A stretch of 64,000 nt of DNA from Kalymmatonema hyalinum WJT4-NPBG1 (GTDB lineage Bacteria; Cyanobacteriota; Cyanobacteriia; Cyanobacteriales; Nostocaceae). The translations under genes and the position numbers were made by a program. The notes under the pieces are model-generated. The model did no database searches and was not told the DNA's origin. It was given only the letters and a program-made list of their open reading frames with translations. Positions 8,801-17,781 of this stretch are shown here, one piece after another (position 1 is the stretch's first letter; the number at the start of each line of letters is the position of its first letter). The stretch covers positions 121,276 through 185,275 of the forward strand of contig JAHHIB010000001.1 in the NCBI GenBank assembly GCA_019359075.1, written 5' to 3'.

Positions 8801-9142
8801 ATGCACGAATTAGGAATTACTCAAAATATTGTGGCAATTGTAGCTGAATATGCCAATGGAACAAAAGTAAAAAGAGTATTATTAGAAATTGGTCAGCTTT
8901 CAGCTATTATGCCAGATGCAGTCCAATTTTGTTTTGATATTTGTACTCAAGGTACTGTTTTAGAAGGGGCAAATTTAGAAATTTTGGAAACTCCAGGATT
9001 AGCTAAATGTCGCCAATGTGGTGCAGAAATTCCTTTAGAAAAGCCTTTTGGAAGCTGTCAATGTGGGAGCGTACATTTGGATTTAATAGCTGGGCAAGAA
9101 CTGAAAATTAAGGAAATAGAAATAGAGGAACTATGTGTGTAA
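8801..9142 (+). CDS. hypA: Hydrogenase nickel incorporation protein HypA
   Basis: HypA binds nickel through its N-terminal MHE motif (MHELGIT) and delivers it with HypB to the hydrogenase large subunit; a zinc site gives structure. At 113 residues it is normal length. The zinc site reads CRQC (~68) and then CQC (~87), so the second pair is C-x-C rather than the usual C-x2-C. It overlaps hypB by 10 bases, implying translational coupling. Confidence 0.95.
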   Translation: MHELGITQNIVAIVAEYANGTKVKRVLLEIGQLSAIMPDAVQFCFDICTQGTVLEGANLEILETPGLAKCRQCGAEIPLEKPFGSCQCGSVHLDLIAGQELKIKEIEIEELCV

Positions 9143-9987
9143 CCTGTGGTTGTTCTGATGATGCCGAAGTCAAAATCACCAATCCTGAAACAGGTGAAGT
9201 AGCAACAATCAGTTCTTCAAGTGATACTCACCACCATCATCACACTCATACTTTACCAGATGGCACTGTCATCACTCATTCTCACAGTCACGATCCTATC
9301 ACTGAAGCATCTCAAATTCATGCCAATATACATAGCACAACTATATCTTTAGAACATGATATTTTAGCAAAAAATAACTTAATAGCTGCCCAAAATCGAG
9401 GATGGTTCAAGGGTCGAAATATCCTCCCATTAAATCTTATGAGTTCTCCTGGTGCAGGAAAAACGACTCTGTTAACTCGAACCATCAATGATTTAAAGCA
9501 TCAGTTGCCTATTAACGTTATTGAAGGCGATCAAGAAACCACAAACGATGCCAAAAAAATTCAAGAAACAGGTTGTCAAGTTGTTCAAATCAACACAGGA
9601 ACAGGTTGTCATCTAGATGCAGCGATGGTGGAACGAGGGTTACAACAACTGAATCCACCTTTAAATTCAGTGGTGATGATTGAAAATGTTGGCAATCTTG
9701 TTTGTCCGGCTTTATTTGATTTAGGAGAACTTTTTAAAGTCGTGATTCTCTCGGTTACAGAAGGAGAAGATAAGCCGATAAAATACCCCCATATCTTCCG
9801 CGCTAGTCAGGTAATGATTCTCACGAAAATAGATTTGCTGCCTCACGTACAATTTGACGTTCAGCGTTGCCTAGAATACGCGCGACAGGTTAATCCCCAC
9901 ATTCAAGTTTTTCAGGTTTCTGCACTGACTGGAACTGGATTAGAAAATTGGTATGAGTGGCTGTTACAAAAGGTTGTCTGTAGCTAA
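9133..9987 (+). CDS. hypB: Hydrogenase nickel incorporation GTPase HypB
   Basis: HypB is the GTPase that drives nickel insertion with HypA. The 284-residue protein starts MCVTCGC and then has a histidine-rich nickel-binding region (HHHHHTHTLPDGTVITHSHSH, ~33-55). The G domain shows the P-loop SSPGAGKTTLL (~109), EGDQET (~133), IENVGNLVCPA (~178) and TKIDLL (~229). Its start lies inside the hypA 3' end in another frame (10-base overlap). The His-rich stretch suggests a nickel-storage capacity as in HypB/hupB of nitrogen fixers. Confidence 0.96.
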   Translation: MCVTCGCSDDAEVKITNPETGEVATISSSSDTHHHHHTHTLPDGTVITHSHSHDPITEASQIHANIHSTTISLEHDILAKNNLIAAQNRGWFKGRNILPLNLMSSPGAGKTTLLTRTINDLKHQLPINVIEGDQETTNDAKKIQETGCQVVQINTGTGCHLDAAMVERGLQQLNPPLNSVVMIENVGNLVCPALFDLGELFKVVILSVTEGEDKPIKYPHIFRASQVMILTKIDLLPHVQFDVQRCLEYARQVNPHIQVFQVSALTGTGLENWYEWLLQKVVCS

Positions 9988-10010
9988 TATTACAGCGCTT
10001 CTTCTATGAT

Positions 10011-10036
10011 GAGACCACAAATCGTAAGGTGGAAGT
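10011..10036. repeat. Short dispersed repeat, copy 1
   Basis: The core AGACCACAAATCGTAAGGTGGA matches AGACCACAAATCGTAGGGTGGA at about 31254-31277 except for one base. The copies lie in unrelated intergenic contexts: here between the converging hypB and the minus-strand small protein. Confidence 0.5.
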
Positions 10037-10051
10037 AGAACTGCCAAATCG

Positions 10052-10399
10052 TTAATGTAAGTTTTGCCATTCACCAGAAAAGATACTTTCAGTTGCGATC
10101 GCTATTCTTAGTAAATCTTCCTTTAACAGCAGTGGCCATTCAACTCCTACTCTGCGCCCGGCTGCAAAAAGCTGTTGACTTTTGATGCTTAACTGGTATA
10201 AAACGTAAGCTAATTCTTTGTCTATAACAGTAGCATCTTTTAGACCTTGAAATACTACTTTCAATGCCAACAAAATCGAGGTTATCTGACCAGGTACTGG
10301 TGGTTTTCCTTGCTGTAGACGCATTAACAAGGCATCTGGGTTGTCCTCGTTTATGACTGTTTGGTCAATCAAGAATTTATAAGCAGTTTCGTAATTCAT
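10052..10399 (-). CDS. Conserved small protein of unknown function
   Basis: The 115-residue protein is soluble and predicted mostly alpha-helical, with no metal-binding cysteines, signal peptide or membrane segment. Composition is normal and there is an ATG start, so it is likely a real gene. I recall similar small proteins in other cyanobacteria but cannot name a function with confidence. It converges on hypB with 64 bases between stops and lies next to an Rpn-type pseudogene. Confidence 0.65.
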   Translation of the reverse strand: MNYETAYKFLIDQTVINEDNPDALLMRLQQGKPPVPGQITSILLALKVVFQGLKDATVIDKELAYVLYQLSIKSQQLFAAGRRVGVEWPLLLKEDLLRIAIATESIFSGEWQNLH

Positions 10400-10431
10400 G
10401 TTTAAAGAGCATCCATCACACCGTTCGTTGC

Positions 10432-10703
10432 CTACCTATTCCCCAACCAAGCCTCTACATCAGCAATATTAGTAAAATCCAAAAGCGCCTCAGCCAAATG
10501 CTCTAACTCTCCTGTTGACAAATTTTGAATACGTTCTTGCAGCTGGGGACTGACTCAATTAAAGCGGTGGTTGACTAGGCGTAGAACAAGCGTTGCTGCT
10601 TCCTGCTGCATTCCCTACTGCATTCCTTGTTGAATACCCTCTTCCATCCAACTAGTGACGATTTGCATAACTTCTTCCTGCTGCCTTTGCGCGAAATTTA
10701 TCC
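10432..10703 (-). pseudogene. Remnant of an Rpn/PD-(D/E)xK transposase-like protein (DUF4351 tail)
   Basis: Read on the minus strand, this segment gives a helical tail (QEEVMQIVTSWMEEGIQQGM) followed by a DUF4351-like stretch (LVLRLVNHRF ... LQERIQNLSTGELEHLAEAL). Two stop codons (TAG near 10617, TGA near 10554) break the frame, and the N-terminal nuclease domain is missing because the fructosamine-kinase gene begins at once. Proteins of this family in cyanobacteria are commonly several hundred residues long, so this is a 3' relic. Confidence 0.75.
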
Positions 10704-11591
10704 CAAAATCTGGGCAATCATCCGGTTCGCTTGCGACAGATAACCACCACCGAATAAATTGAAATGATTCAAGATGTGATACAGGTTGTATAGAGTTTTT
10801 CTCTGCTCATACCCTTCATCTAACTGCCAAACTTCGTTGTAACCTCGATAAAACGCTGCTGAGAAACCACCAAAAAGTTCCGTCATAGCGATATCAACTT
10901 CGCGATCGCCAAAATAAGTAGCTGGATCAAAAATCACTGGTTCTCCTGAAACAGTACATCCAGCATTCCCTCCCCACAAATCACCATGTACCAAAGAGGG
11001 CTGCACTTTGTGCGCCAAAAGTTCAGGAATTGCCTCTAGTAACTCTTTTTCTTGAGGAAGATGACCACCCTTGCGCCTTGCCAACTGAAATTGATACCCC
11101 AGCCGATGTTTGGCATAAAACTCTGCCCAATTTGCTGTCCAAGTATTGATCTGAGGCGTGGAACCGATGGTATTATTGATGTCCCAACCAAAACCCCCCT
11201 GACTTCCCCCGTTACCAAGGGTGAACTGAGGGGGGTTCCATCGGTGCATCGCCGCTAACTTTCGCCCCATTTCTTCCCAAGATTTGGTATTAGCTGAACC
11301 CATTTCCAGCCATTCCAAAACTACATACGCGGAACTACCAGCAGTACCCCAGCAAATGGGTTTGGGAACGCGGATTGTTGCTGTTTTGTACATTTGCTGT
11401 AAGCCCAGCGCCTCAGCTTCAAACATACCAACTTGCGACGCTTGGTTGAACTTAACAAAGTAAGTGCGCTGACCATCAGAGACACTATAACCTTGATTGA
11501 TACATCCGCCACCAACTGAGTGCCGTTGCAATGATTGAAATTTTTCGCCAGTCACTTGGCTAATATGGCTATCAATTTCAGTCCACATCAT
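10698..11591 (-). CDS. Fructosamine kinase family protein
   Basis: This 297-residue protein belongs to the fructosamine-3-kinase/ketosamine-kinase family, which phosphorylates sugar adducts on protein amines so that they break down. Kinase-fold motifs are GGCINQGYSV (~28), YFVKFNQ (~44), VVLEWLEMG (~91), the catalytic LVHGDLWGGNAG (~200) and IFDPATYFGDREVDIAM (~219). Residues about 115-137 contain a 16-20 residue Gly/Pro insert just before the conserved FGWDINNTIGSTPQ segment; it is encoded by a dispersed repeat (11176-11246) and lies between otherwise conserved blocks. Cytoplasmic. Its 3' end abuts the Rpn-type pseudogene. Confidence 0.9.
   Translation of the reverse strand: MMWTEIDSHISQVTGEKFQSLQRHSVGGGCINQGYSVSDGQRTYFVKFNQASQVGMFEAEALGLQQMYKTATIRVPKPICWGTAGSSAYVVLEWLEMGSANTKSWEEMGRKLAAMHRWNPPQFTLGNGGSQGGFGWDINNTIGSTPQINTWTANWAEFYAKHRLGYQFQLARRKGGHLPQEKELLEAIPELLAHKVQPSLVHGDLWGGNAGCTVSGEPVIFDPATYFGDREVDIAMTELFGGFSAAFYRGYNEVWQLDEGYEQRKTLYNLYHILNHFNLFGGGYLSQANRMIAQILG
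11176..11246. repeat. GC-rich dispersed repeat inserted in frame in the fructosamine kinase gene
   Basis: CCCCCCTGACTTCCCCCGTT and GGTGAACTGAGGGGGGTTCC form a long imperfect hairpin. Read in the gene's frame it encodes WNPPQFTLGNGGSQGG. The minus-strand core GATGGAACCCCC is shared with the repeat in hypF. Confidence 0.75.
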
Positions 11592-11606
11592 GGCAATAAG
11601 GAATAA

Positions 11607-11640
11607 GGGGATGAGGAAGATGAGGGAGATGAGGGAGATA
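11607..11640. repeat. GATGAGGGA short tandem repeat
   Basis: The purine-rich units ATGAGGAAG, ATGAGGGAG and ATGAGGGAG lie in the 69-base gap between the M16 peptidase and fructosamine-kinase genes. Confidence 0.55.
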
Positions 11641-11660
11641 ATTTCCTCATCCTCCCCAGT

Positions 11661-12944
11661 CTAAAATGGTTTGAGGACAACGACACCGTAAGCATCTGGG
11701 GAAAGAAATTCTTGTGCCGCTTGCATCAAGTCAGTTGCATCATGTGCTTGAATGCGGGCTGGATAGTTAAATGCTGGTTCCAAATCTCCCACCATTGATT
11801 GGTAGTAGCCGTATAAATTAGCGCGATCGCTTGGTGTTTCATTGCCAAAAATAAATCTGTTAGCCACTTTCGTCCGCACGCGAGCAATTTCCGCTTCTGT
11901 CACCATCTCTGTTTGCAGATTGCGGATATGTTGGACAATACCAGCCTCTACAGCTGGCAAGTTCTCCACCGCACAATAAGCTGCAATATAAAATGTTCCC
12001 TGCAACTGTTGCGTCATATTACTGACAGAAATACCGGAAACTAGCCCTCGTTCTTCCCGCAAGTCCCGCACCAGCCTTGATGTCAGTCCATGTCCTAGAA
12101 TTCCCGCTAAAATATCCAATGCATAAGTATTATCTAATTGCTTTAACCCGGGTACTCGCCAAACCATCACAAGCCTTGCTTGCTGGAGGCTTTCGTCAAT
12201 AAATTCTCTACGGACAATTTCTGTAAACGCAGGTTCAGGATTAGCCTGTAACTGCTGAGTGCTGAGTGTTGAATGCTGATTTTTAGCGACTTTTTCAAAT
12301 CCATCCGCAACAATTTCAATCAACTCTTCCACGGGTAAATTGCCTACAGCCACAGCAGTGATTGAGCGCGGTTGATACCAAGTTGCATGAAAATCTCGCA
12401 TTTGCTGAGATTGTAGTTGGGAAATGACAGTTTCTGGTCCCAAAACTGGACGCCGATAAGGTAGCTTATCAAAAGCTGTCTCCATTGCCCGCCCAAAAGT
12501 GCGGCGACGAGGATTATCTTCAGAACGTCGAATTTCTTCCAAAACTACCAATCGTTCGCGTTCAAAAGCTGCGTCAGGTATGCTGGCATTCAGCACGACA
12601 TCAATTTGCAGGGGAGCAAGGTCTGCAAAATCCTTGGGAGCTGTCGTAATGTAGTAATGGGTATAGTCTTGACTTGTAGCAGCATTCGTCACAGCACCCC
12701 GCTCTTCAATTTGACGTTCAAACTCGCCGCTTGCTAGTCGCTCAGTTCCCTTGAAAATCATGTGCTCTAGAAAGTGAGCCATACCGTTAATCGTATCTGA
12801 CTCGGCGGCTGAACCAACGTTAACCCACAAGCTTAGGTTAACTGCTTCAACAGGCATCTGCTCTGCGACTATGGTCAAACCATTAGCCAACTGGTGCAGC
12901 TTCGGGGCATTAAGACGAGGAAAGTTCAGCAGGGTTGAGGTCAT
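11661..12944 (-). CDS. M16 family zinc peptidase
   Basis: This 427-residue protein has the inverted zinc motif HFLEHMIFKGT (HxxEH, ~57) with the downstream glutamate in VVLEEIRRSEDNP (~129-136), as in mitochondrial processing peptidase-beta, PqqF-like and cyanobacterial 'processing protease' proteins. The C-terminal half has the LRDLREERGLVSGIS region (~298). It is half the size of pitrilysin, the single-unit M16B type that acts as a dimer. No signal peptide is visible, so it is probably cytoplasmic. It may be co-transcribed with the fructosamine-kinase gene downstream (69 bases). Confidence 0.92.
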   Translation of the reverse strand: MTSTLLNFPRLNAPKLHQLANGLTIVAEQMPVEAVNLSLWVNVGSAAESDTINGMAHFLEHMIFKGTERLASGEFERQIEERGAVTNAATSQDYTHYYITTAPKDFADLAPLQIDVVLNASIPDAAFERERLVVLEEIRRSEDNPRRRTFGRAMETAFDKLPYRRPVLGPETVISQLQSQQMRDFHATWYQPRSITAVAVGNLPVEELIEIVADGFEKVAKNQHSTLSTQQLQANPEPAFTEIVRREFIDESLQQARLVMVWRVPGLKQLDNTYALDILAGILGHGLTSRLVRDLREERGLVSGISVSNMTQQLQGTFYIAAYCAVENLPAVEAGIVQHIRNLQTEMVTEAEIARVRTKVANRFIFGNETPSDRANLYGYYQSMVGDLEPAFNYPARIQAHDATDLMQAAQEFLSPDAYGVVVLKPF

Positions 12945-13608
12945 TTGTACTTGTGGGGTGAGCCTATACTTCTTTAATCTTACCTACCACTCAATTTCCT
13001 ACCGAACTTCTCAGTACATAGCTAGGAGTTTGCTGAGTCAGATGGTTTCCTCAAACCTTCATACCAACAAAGGAGGAGATTATAACAGTCGTTGAAACTT
13101 TGATCAGTGGTCTCCTGGATGTAATGTTCTTTGTAATCGACCCATTCCTTAGTTTGCGAAGTTCAGAAAGAGATGCAAAAACCCCTACAAATTCCTAGTA
13201 AAACATACGAAAAAATGAAATATCAAAGATGGTTGCGGCTCGTGCAGTTTGGTGAAACTTCATCTCATTCAAGCAGTTTTAAATTGAATCCATTATCGTT
13301 TTAATTCTATTGTGTAAATTGCTTTTCGGCGATTTATAGAGGAATTTAGGGACGGGTAAGATGCCATATGTCTCTAAGGCAATACCCTTGTAATTACGTT
13401 AGTTCATACCCTTATAATTACAATTTTTAAAGACACCCTAGCCCGCTTTTGGCGCAAGACAAAACCGCCCAGCCCCTAATCCCCAGAGAGGACAGGTAAG
13501 ATGTCCACTCCACATAATTTCTATTGAATGTAATTGATAAACACTATTAAGTGAAGGGGAATTTTTTTTTGAAGGGATCCTCAAACCTTCGTACTAATAA
13601 AGGATGAC
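12945..13608. other. Intergenic region with duplicated leader and paired short repeats
   Basis: No gene is seen in these 664 bases between divergent genes. It holds two copies of a 33-base leader-like segment (13048-13080, 13578-13610), two copies of TACCCTTnTAATTAC (about 13382 and 13406) and two of GGACrGGTAAGATG (about 13351 and 13490). The region must carry the promoters of both the M16 peptidase and the ABC exporter. Confidence 0.5.
13048..13080 (+). repeat. Leader-like direct repeat, copy 1 (orphan)
   Basis: CCTCAAACCTTCATACCAAC, then AAAGGAGGAGAT. It matches the 13578-13610 copy at most positions and includes a strong Shine-Dalgarno-like AAAGGAGG, but no long reading frame follows. 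Confidence 0.6.
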
Positions 13609-13610
13609 AT
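13578..13610 (+). promoter_or_regulatory. Leader and ribosome binding site of the ABC exporter, repeat copy 2
   Basis: CCTCAAACCTTCGTACTAAT, then AAAGGATGACATG. The AAAGGA (about 13599-13604) is well placed for the ATG at 13609. A near-identical copy stands 530 bases upstream. Confidence 0.5.
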
Positions 13611-15405
13611 GATGGAAGAGTCGAAGGTAATTAAAACGCTACTGCCACTTCTAAAAATATATCCTTGGGCAATTCCTACAATTGTTATCTTAGGAGTTTT
13701 ATCATCCTTTTTTGAAGGATTGGGGATTAGCTTATTTATGCCGTTGCTACAAAGTCTGTCACAAACAGACTCGCAAACGGCAAGCAGTAACTTTTTTGTG
13801 GATATTCTGAATAGAATATTTATCAACATTTCAACCAACAACCGTTTTATCATTATTGCTTTGTGCATTTTGGCAAGCATTGTATTGAAAAACTGCTTGG
13901 TCTACAGCAATACTATTTTATTTGGTTGGTTGAATTCACGCATTGGTCATCGCTTGCGCTCTGGGATTTTTAACCAGTTTTTAACAGTCACTTATAGCTT
14001 TTTAGAAGGTCATGATTCTGGAAAATTAATCAACACTTTGGCAAGTGAAACATGGCGAAATGGTCAAGCTTTATCGACGTTAGTTAGTCTGATTATCACT
14101 ATATGTACAATTACTGTTTATGTATTTATATTACTACTTATATCTTGGCAACTCACTTTGACAGTTTCTTTCTTGATGGTGTTAATTTCTCTAGTCATCC
14201 AGTTAGTGACTCGTTCAGTAAAAACCTTAGGAGAACAAGCAGTAGAAGCTAATTCTGCTCTAGGGAACCGGATGTGGGAAGGACTAGCTGGGATGAAAGT
14301 GATTCGCTCTTTTGGACGTGAATCTTATGAGCAAGAGCGTTTTGATGTGATATCAAAGACGGTACGCAAGACTTTTTTAAAACTAGATATGCTCTCGGGA
14401 GCCGTCGGTCCCATTTCTGAAGTTTTATCAGCGGTTCTATTACTGTGCATTCTCGTAATCGCGCTGTTACAAGACCGCAGTTCCTTACCTACCTTACTGA
14501 TTTTTATTTTTATTCTCTATCGCTTACAGCCACAGGTGAAGCAGTTAGATAGCGCTCGTGTTGGTCTGATTGCTTTGACAAGTTCTGTTCAGGACGTAAC
14601 CTACTTTTTAGATCATTCTGATAAACCTTATATTCGTTCTGGTCATATTGACTTTAAAACTTTAGAGCAAGGCATCTATTTTGAATCTGTTAACTTTAGC
14701 TACAACCCTTTGGAAAAACCTGCACTTCAGAATATTTCAATGTGTATTCCCAAAGGAAAAACAACTGCTATAGTAGGTCCTTCAGGTGCAGGTAAATCCA
14801 CGCTTATTGGCTTGATATGCCGTTTTTATGATCTGACATCGGGGGAAATTTATGTAGATCGTTCCTCTTTACAAGAACTGAATTTGACTGACTGGCGCAA
14901 TCAAATTGCGATTGTTAGCCAGGATGTCTATATGTTTAGTACAACAGTGTTGGAGAACATTGCTTATGGTCGGTTAGATGCTACAGAAAAGGAAATTATA
15001 GAAGCGGCAAAACTTGCCAATGCCCATGACTTTATTATGCAATTGCCCGAAGGTTACAACACAAAGGTGGGCGATCGCGGAGTTCGGCTTTCAGGAGGAC
15101 AGAGACAGCGAATTGCCCTAGCGCGTGCTATTGTCCGTAACCCACAAATTCTGATTCTGGATGAGGCTACGAATGCTCTCGATACTATTTCCGAACACTT
15201 GATTCAAGAAGCCCTTAACACCCTCAGCCAAAATCGTACAGTGATTGTCATTGCCCATCGCCTTTCCACTATTGAACAAGCTGATCAAATTATTGTCCTA
15301 AACGAGGGACGAGTCGTCGAACAGGGTCATCTCCAACAGTTACTTGAGCAAAAGGGATTGTTTGCTCAACTTTATCATTTGCAATATCGCAATGCTCTCA
15401 CTTGA
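13609..15405 (+). CDS. ABC exporter, fused membrane and ATPase domains (MsbA/HepA-like)
   Basis: This 598-residue half-transporter has an N-terminal domain with about six membrane helices (~15-320) and a C-terminal ATPase: Walker A GPSGAGKST (~390), Q-loop, signature LSGGQRQR (~500), Walker B ILILDEATNALD (~519) and the H-loop HR. It should form a homodimer in the inner membrane and flip a lipid-linked glycan or glycolipid. The neighbouring glycosyltransferases support this. Cyanobacterial relatives include HepA-type exporters of heterocyst envelope polysaccharide, but I cannot assign that identity. It overlaps the following glycosyltransferase by four bases (TTGA). Confidence 0.9.
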   Translation: MMEESKVIKTLLPLLKIYPWAIPTIVILGVLSSFFEGLGISLFMPLLQSLSQTDSQTASSNFFVDILNRIFINISTNNRFIIIALCILASIVLKNCLVYSNTILFGWLNSRIGHRLRSGIFNQFLTVTYSFLEGHDSGKLINTLASETWRNGQALSTLVSLIITICTITVYVFILLLISWQLTLTVSFLMVLISLVIQLVTRSVKTLGEQAVEANSALGNRMWEGLAGMKVIRSFGRESYEQERFDVISKTVRKTFLKLDMLSGAVGPISEVLSAVLLLCILVIALLQDRSSLPTLLIFIFILYRLQPQVKQLDSARVGLIALTSSVQDVTYFLDHSDKPYIRSGHIDFKTLEQGIYFESVNFSYNPLEKPALQNISMCIPKGKTTAIVGPSGAGKSTLIGLICRFYDLTSGEIYVDRSSLQELNLTDWRNQIAIVSQDVYMFSTTVLENIAYGRLDATEKEIIEAAKLANAHDFIMQLPEGYNTKVGDRGVRLSGGQRQRIALARAIVRNPQILILDEATNALDTISEHLIQEALNTLSQNRTVIVIAHRLSTIEQADQIIVLNEGRVVEQGHLQQLLEQKGLFAQLYHLQYRNALT

Positions 15406-15831
15406 CAAACCCAGTTAAGCGTTTTATGCCCTACAGCATCATCGACATTGAAGTCACCCAACCTTTGCCCACTATCTCATTATCAGAAAGTGATACAGGT
15501 ATTGCGCTGATTTTGCGACGCAAAGATAAGCCCATCGGTTTTTTAATGCAAGCACTACCAGCAAAAAGTGTGCTTACCCCAGAAGATTTAGCTCAATTCA
15601 TTGCCAAGGAAGCTGGAACTAAGCTACTTCAAGAGAGTATACGAGACGAGCTGATTACGACCGCTTCTTTGGCTCATTTTCCGTCTCTTACAGTGGCAAT
15701 TTGTACCAAAGACCGTCCGGAAAATTTGGCACGCTGTTTGCAATCTTTACTAAATCTACAAACACCAGATTTAAAATTAGAAATTTTGGTAACCGATAAT
15801 GCTCCTTCTGATGAACGTACTAAAGAACTGG
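15402..15831 (+). pseudogene. Glycosyltransferase family 2, truncated by an IS66 insertion
   Basis: The frame begins with TTG overlapping the stop of the ABC exporter. After a ~95-residue N-terminal region it enters a GT2 domain (SLTVAICTKDRPENLARCLQSL, then LEILVTDNAPSDERTKEL). The DxD motif, acceptor region and C-terminus are missing because an IS66-type element starts at 15832. Translation would run 9 more residues into the element before a stop at 15858. A possible last stretch of the gene survives at 17782-17857. The gene was probably a nucleotide-sugar transferase working with the exporter. Confidence 0.8.
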
Positions 15832-16168
15832 GTAACCGTTCAGGGGGGGTAGAAGTGTGATCGCCAAAAATCGCAACCAGAATTTGGTAATGTCACTGGA
15901 TCTGAGACTAAAGGCAGGCGATCGTTAACAAAGGAAAGTATGTGTTGTTGGTAGAAAATTTTTGGCAGCGTAGTCTGGGGTCAACACAGACGCCAAACGA
16001 AAACAAAAAAACAGCAAAAAACGAGGAGGGCAACCAGGTCATGATAGTCACAGTCGGGATTTGTCTTCAATAGAAGAGTATTCTGATGTCATCGACCATC
16101 ATCCACAAGATGCGCCTGTTGTGGAGAAAATCTCAAAGGGGAAGATGCTTTCCCCTATCGCCATAAAA
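15832..16168 (+). mobile_element. Inverted, internally deleted second copy of the IS66 5' end
   Basis: After the shared 62-base end, 15996-16164 again matches the transposase start region on the opposite strand: it encodes RGGQPGHDSHSRD and SDVIDHHPQ, against RGGQPGHDGHSRN and SDIIDHHPT in the main copy. A base deletion shifts the frame after the HHP motif. The piece ends directly at the 3' end of the main transposase frame. Confidence 0.7.
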
Positions 16169-17742
16169 TTAGGCGGCTTTCAACAGCTCTTGTGGATCAG
16201 AAGAACTCGCTACTTCAGGAAGTAAAGAAGGAGCGGGTTTACCAACGCGTGCAGCAGCAACCGCGCTTGTCATAAACTCCACAACGTTGCGCTGTTGAGA
16301 TTTGAGAGTCATAACTACAGTCAGCATCCGAGCAACAAAAATACTACCAGCCTGAGTTTGAGAACCAAAACTGGTACGTCGCCATAACACCGCAGGACGA
16401 ATTGCGCGAACGGATACGCATTATTCGTCGGTTCTACGCCAAGGGTTGTGACAAACAACCACATCGCTGGTTCGACTTTAAGTAATTGGCGACAAGTGCG
16501 AACCGTTTTTGCCAAAGGAGTTTTTTCCTTCGCTGTAATCTCGTAATCTGCGGCTTCTTGCAACACTGCTTTGATTCTGCTACGAATATCTTCGACTAAT
16601 TCGACAAAATCACAACGTGTCAAAGTACCGTCGCGGACTCGATGCCACAGTTCAAATAACTTTTCTTGATGTTTAACCAGTGCAGTTCCCAGTTCTTTTG
16701 ACACCCCAGGACGTTCTGAGATTTTGATAAATTCTCTTCTCAAATGCGCCCAACATAACTGTCGGCGTTCTAGGTTTACCCAGTTATACGCCCCATGTCG
16801 GTCGGAAGTTAAAATACCCCCAAACTTCTCACCCAGTAAGTTTTGAGCCGCCTGTGTGCAACGAGTCAAAGCAATTTCAAAAAATGTGACAAGCGGTGTG
16901 ACTGCAACCCAAAGCCAAGCTTGTCGTTGCTTGGGATTACAACCGTCGATATTACCTTGGTTAAAGCTTGTTTCATCGGCTCCGACAACGGACGAGTGCT
17001 GGACATATTGTTTCGCCTCATCCACACAACTCGAAACTGCATTAGAAGCTTCTTGTCGAAGCGTATTTACAGTTCCCAATGACATTGAGATGTGGAACAA
17101 ATCCTGCATCGCGCTCTGTACCATCCGTTGACTGTGACGGTACACTCCACTCAATAGTGCAATCATTGCTACAACTGAAGCTCCATACCCACTTGGGTTG
17201 ATTTCAATTGGCAATGTTGCACGGGTTGAAGTACCGCATCGCCCACAGGTTAATTGATGTAAGCGATGTTCGATGACGATGGGGGTGATTGGCGGGATTT
17301 CAACTATCTGATGACGATAGGGGAAAGCATCTTCCCCTTTGAGATTTTCTCCACAACAGGCGCATCTTGTTGGATGATGGTCGATGATATCAGAACACTC
17401 TTCTATTGCATACAAATTCCGACTGTGACCATCATGACCTGGTTGCCCTCCTCGTTTTTTGCTGCTTTTTTGTTTTCGCTGTTTTTTCGCAAGTCCCGGT
17501 GGGTCTTTTGATGGGGGTGATGATGAGTTTTTTGATGTCCGATTGATTTTTTCTACGAGCTGCTGTTGAACTGTCTGGACTTCAGCTAGTTGTTTTTCTA
17601 ATTGTTCGATGCCAACAGCCATCTCCATAACCAGTTTCCTAACACTGCCTGGAGTTTTTTCCCAATCTTCTTGGGGTATCCGCTCTAAATAGGCTGGGCG
17701 CTTTTCTTCCATAAATCTCACATTACCAGATTCTGGTTGCAA
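16169..17742 (-). pseudogene. IS66 family transposase, frameshifted
   Basis: The minus-strand frame from 17742 encodes the coiled-coil N-terminus (EQLEKQLAEVQTVQQQLVEK, ~47), the basic zinc-binding region (RGGQPGHDGHSR ~97, CACCGE ~127, CGRCGTS ~166) and the DDE catalytic core (GADETSFNQG ~251, LTSDRHGAYN ~313). Near 16410, after EPTNNA, the reading frame is lost; the expected IRPAVLWRRTSFGSQTQAG continues in another frame to a stop at 16169. The C-terminal catalytic glutamate region is thus out of frame and the enzyme should be inactive unless frameshifting occurs. Confidence 0.85.
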
Positions 17743-17781
17743 TTTTTGGCGCTCGCACTTCTACCCCCCCTGAACGGTTAC

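Larger units (their letters stand above)
15832..17781. mobile_element. IS66-type insertion with two identical 5' ends head to head
   Basis: The element is bounded by inverted GTAACCGTTCAGGGGGGGTA sequences. The match between the two ends continues for about 62 bases (15832-15893 against 17720-17781 reversed), well beyond a normal IS66 terminal repeat. Both termini are therefore the same (5') end of the element. The flanking 8-mers (agaactgg on the left, gacatggt on the right) are not a target duplication, which fits insertion plus deletion. Confidence 0.8.
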
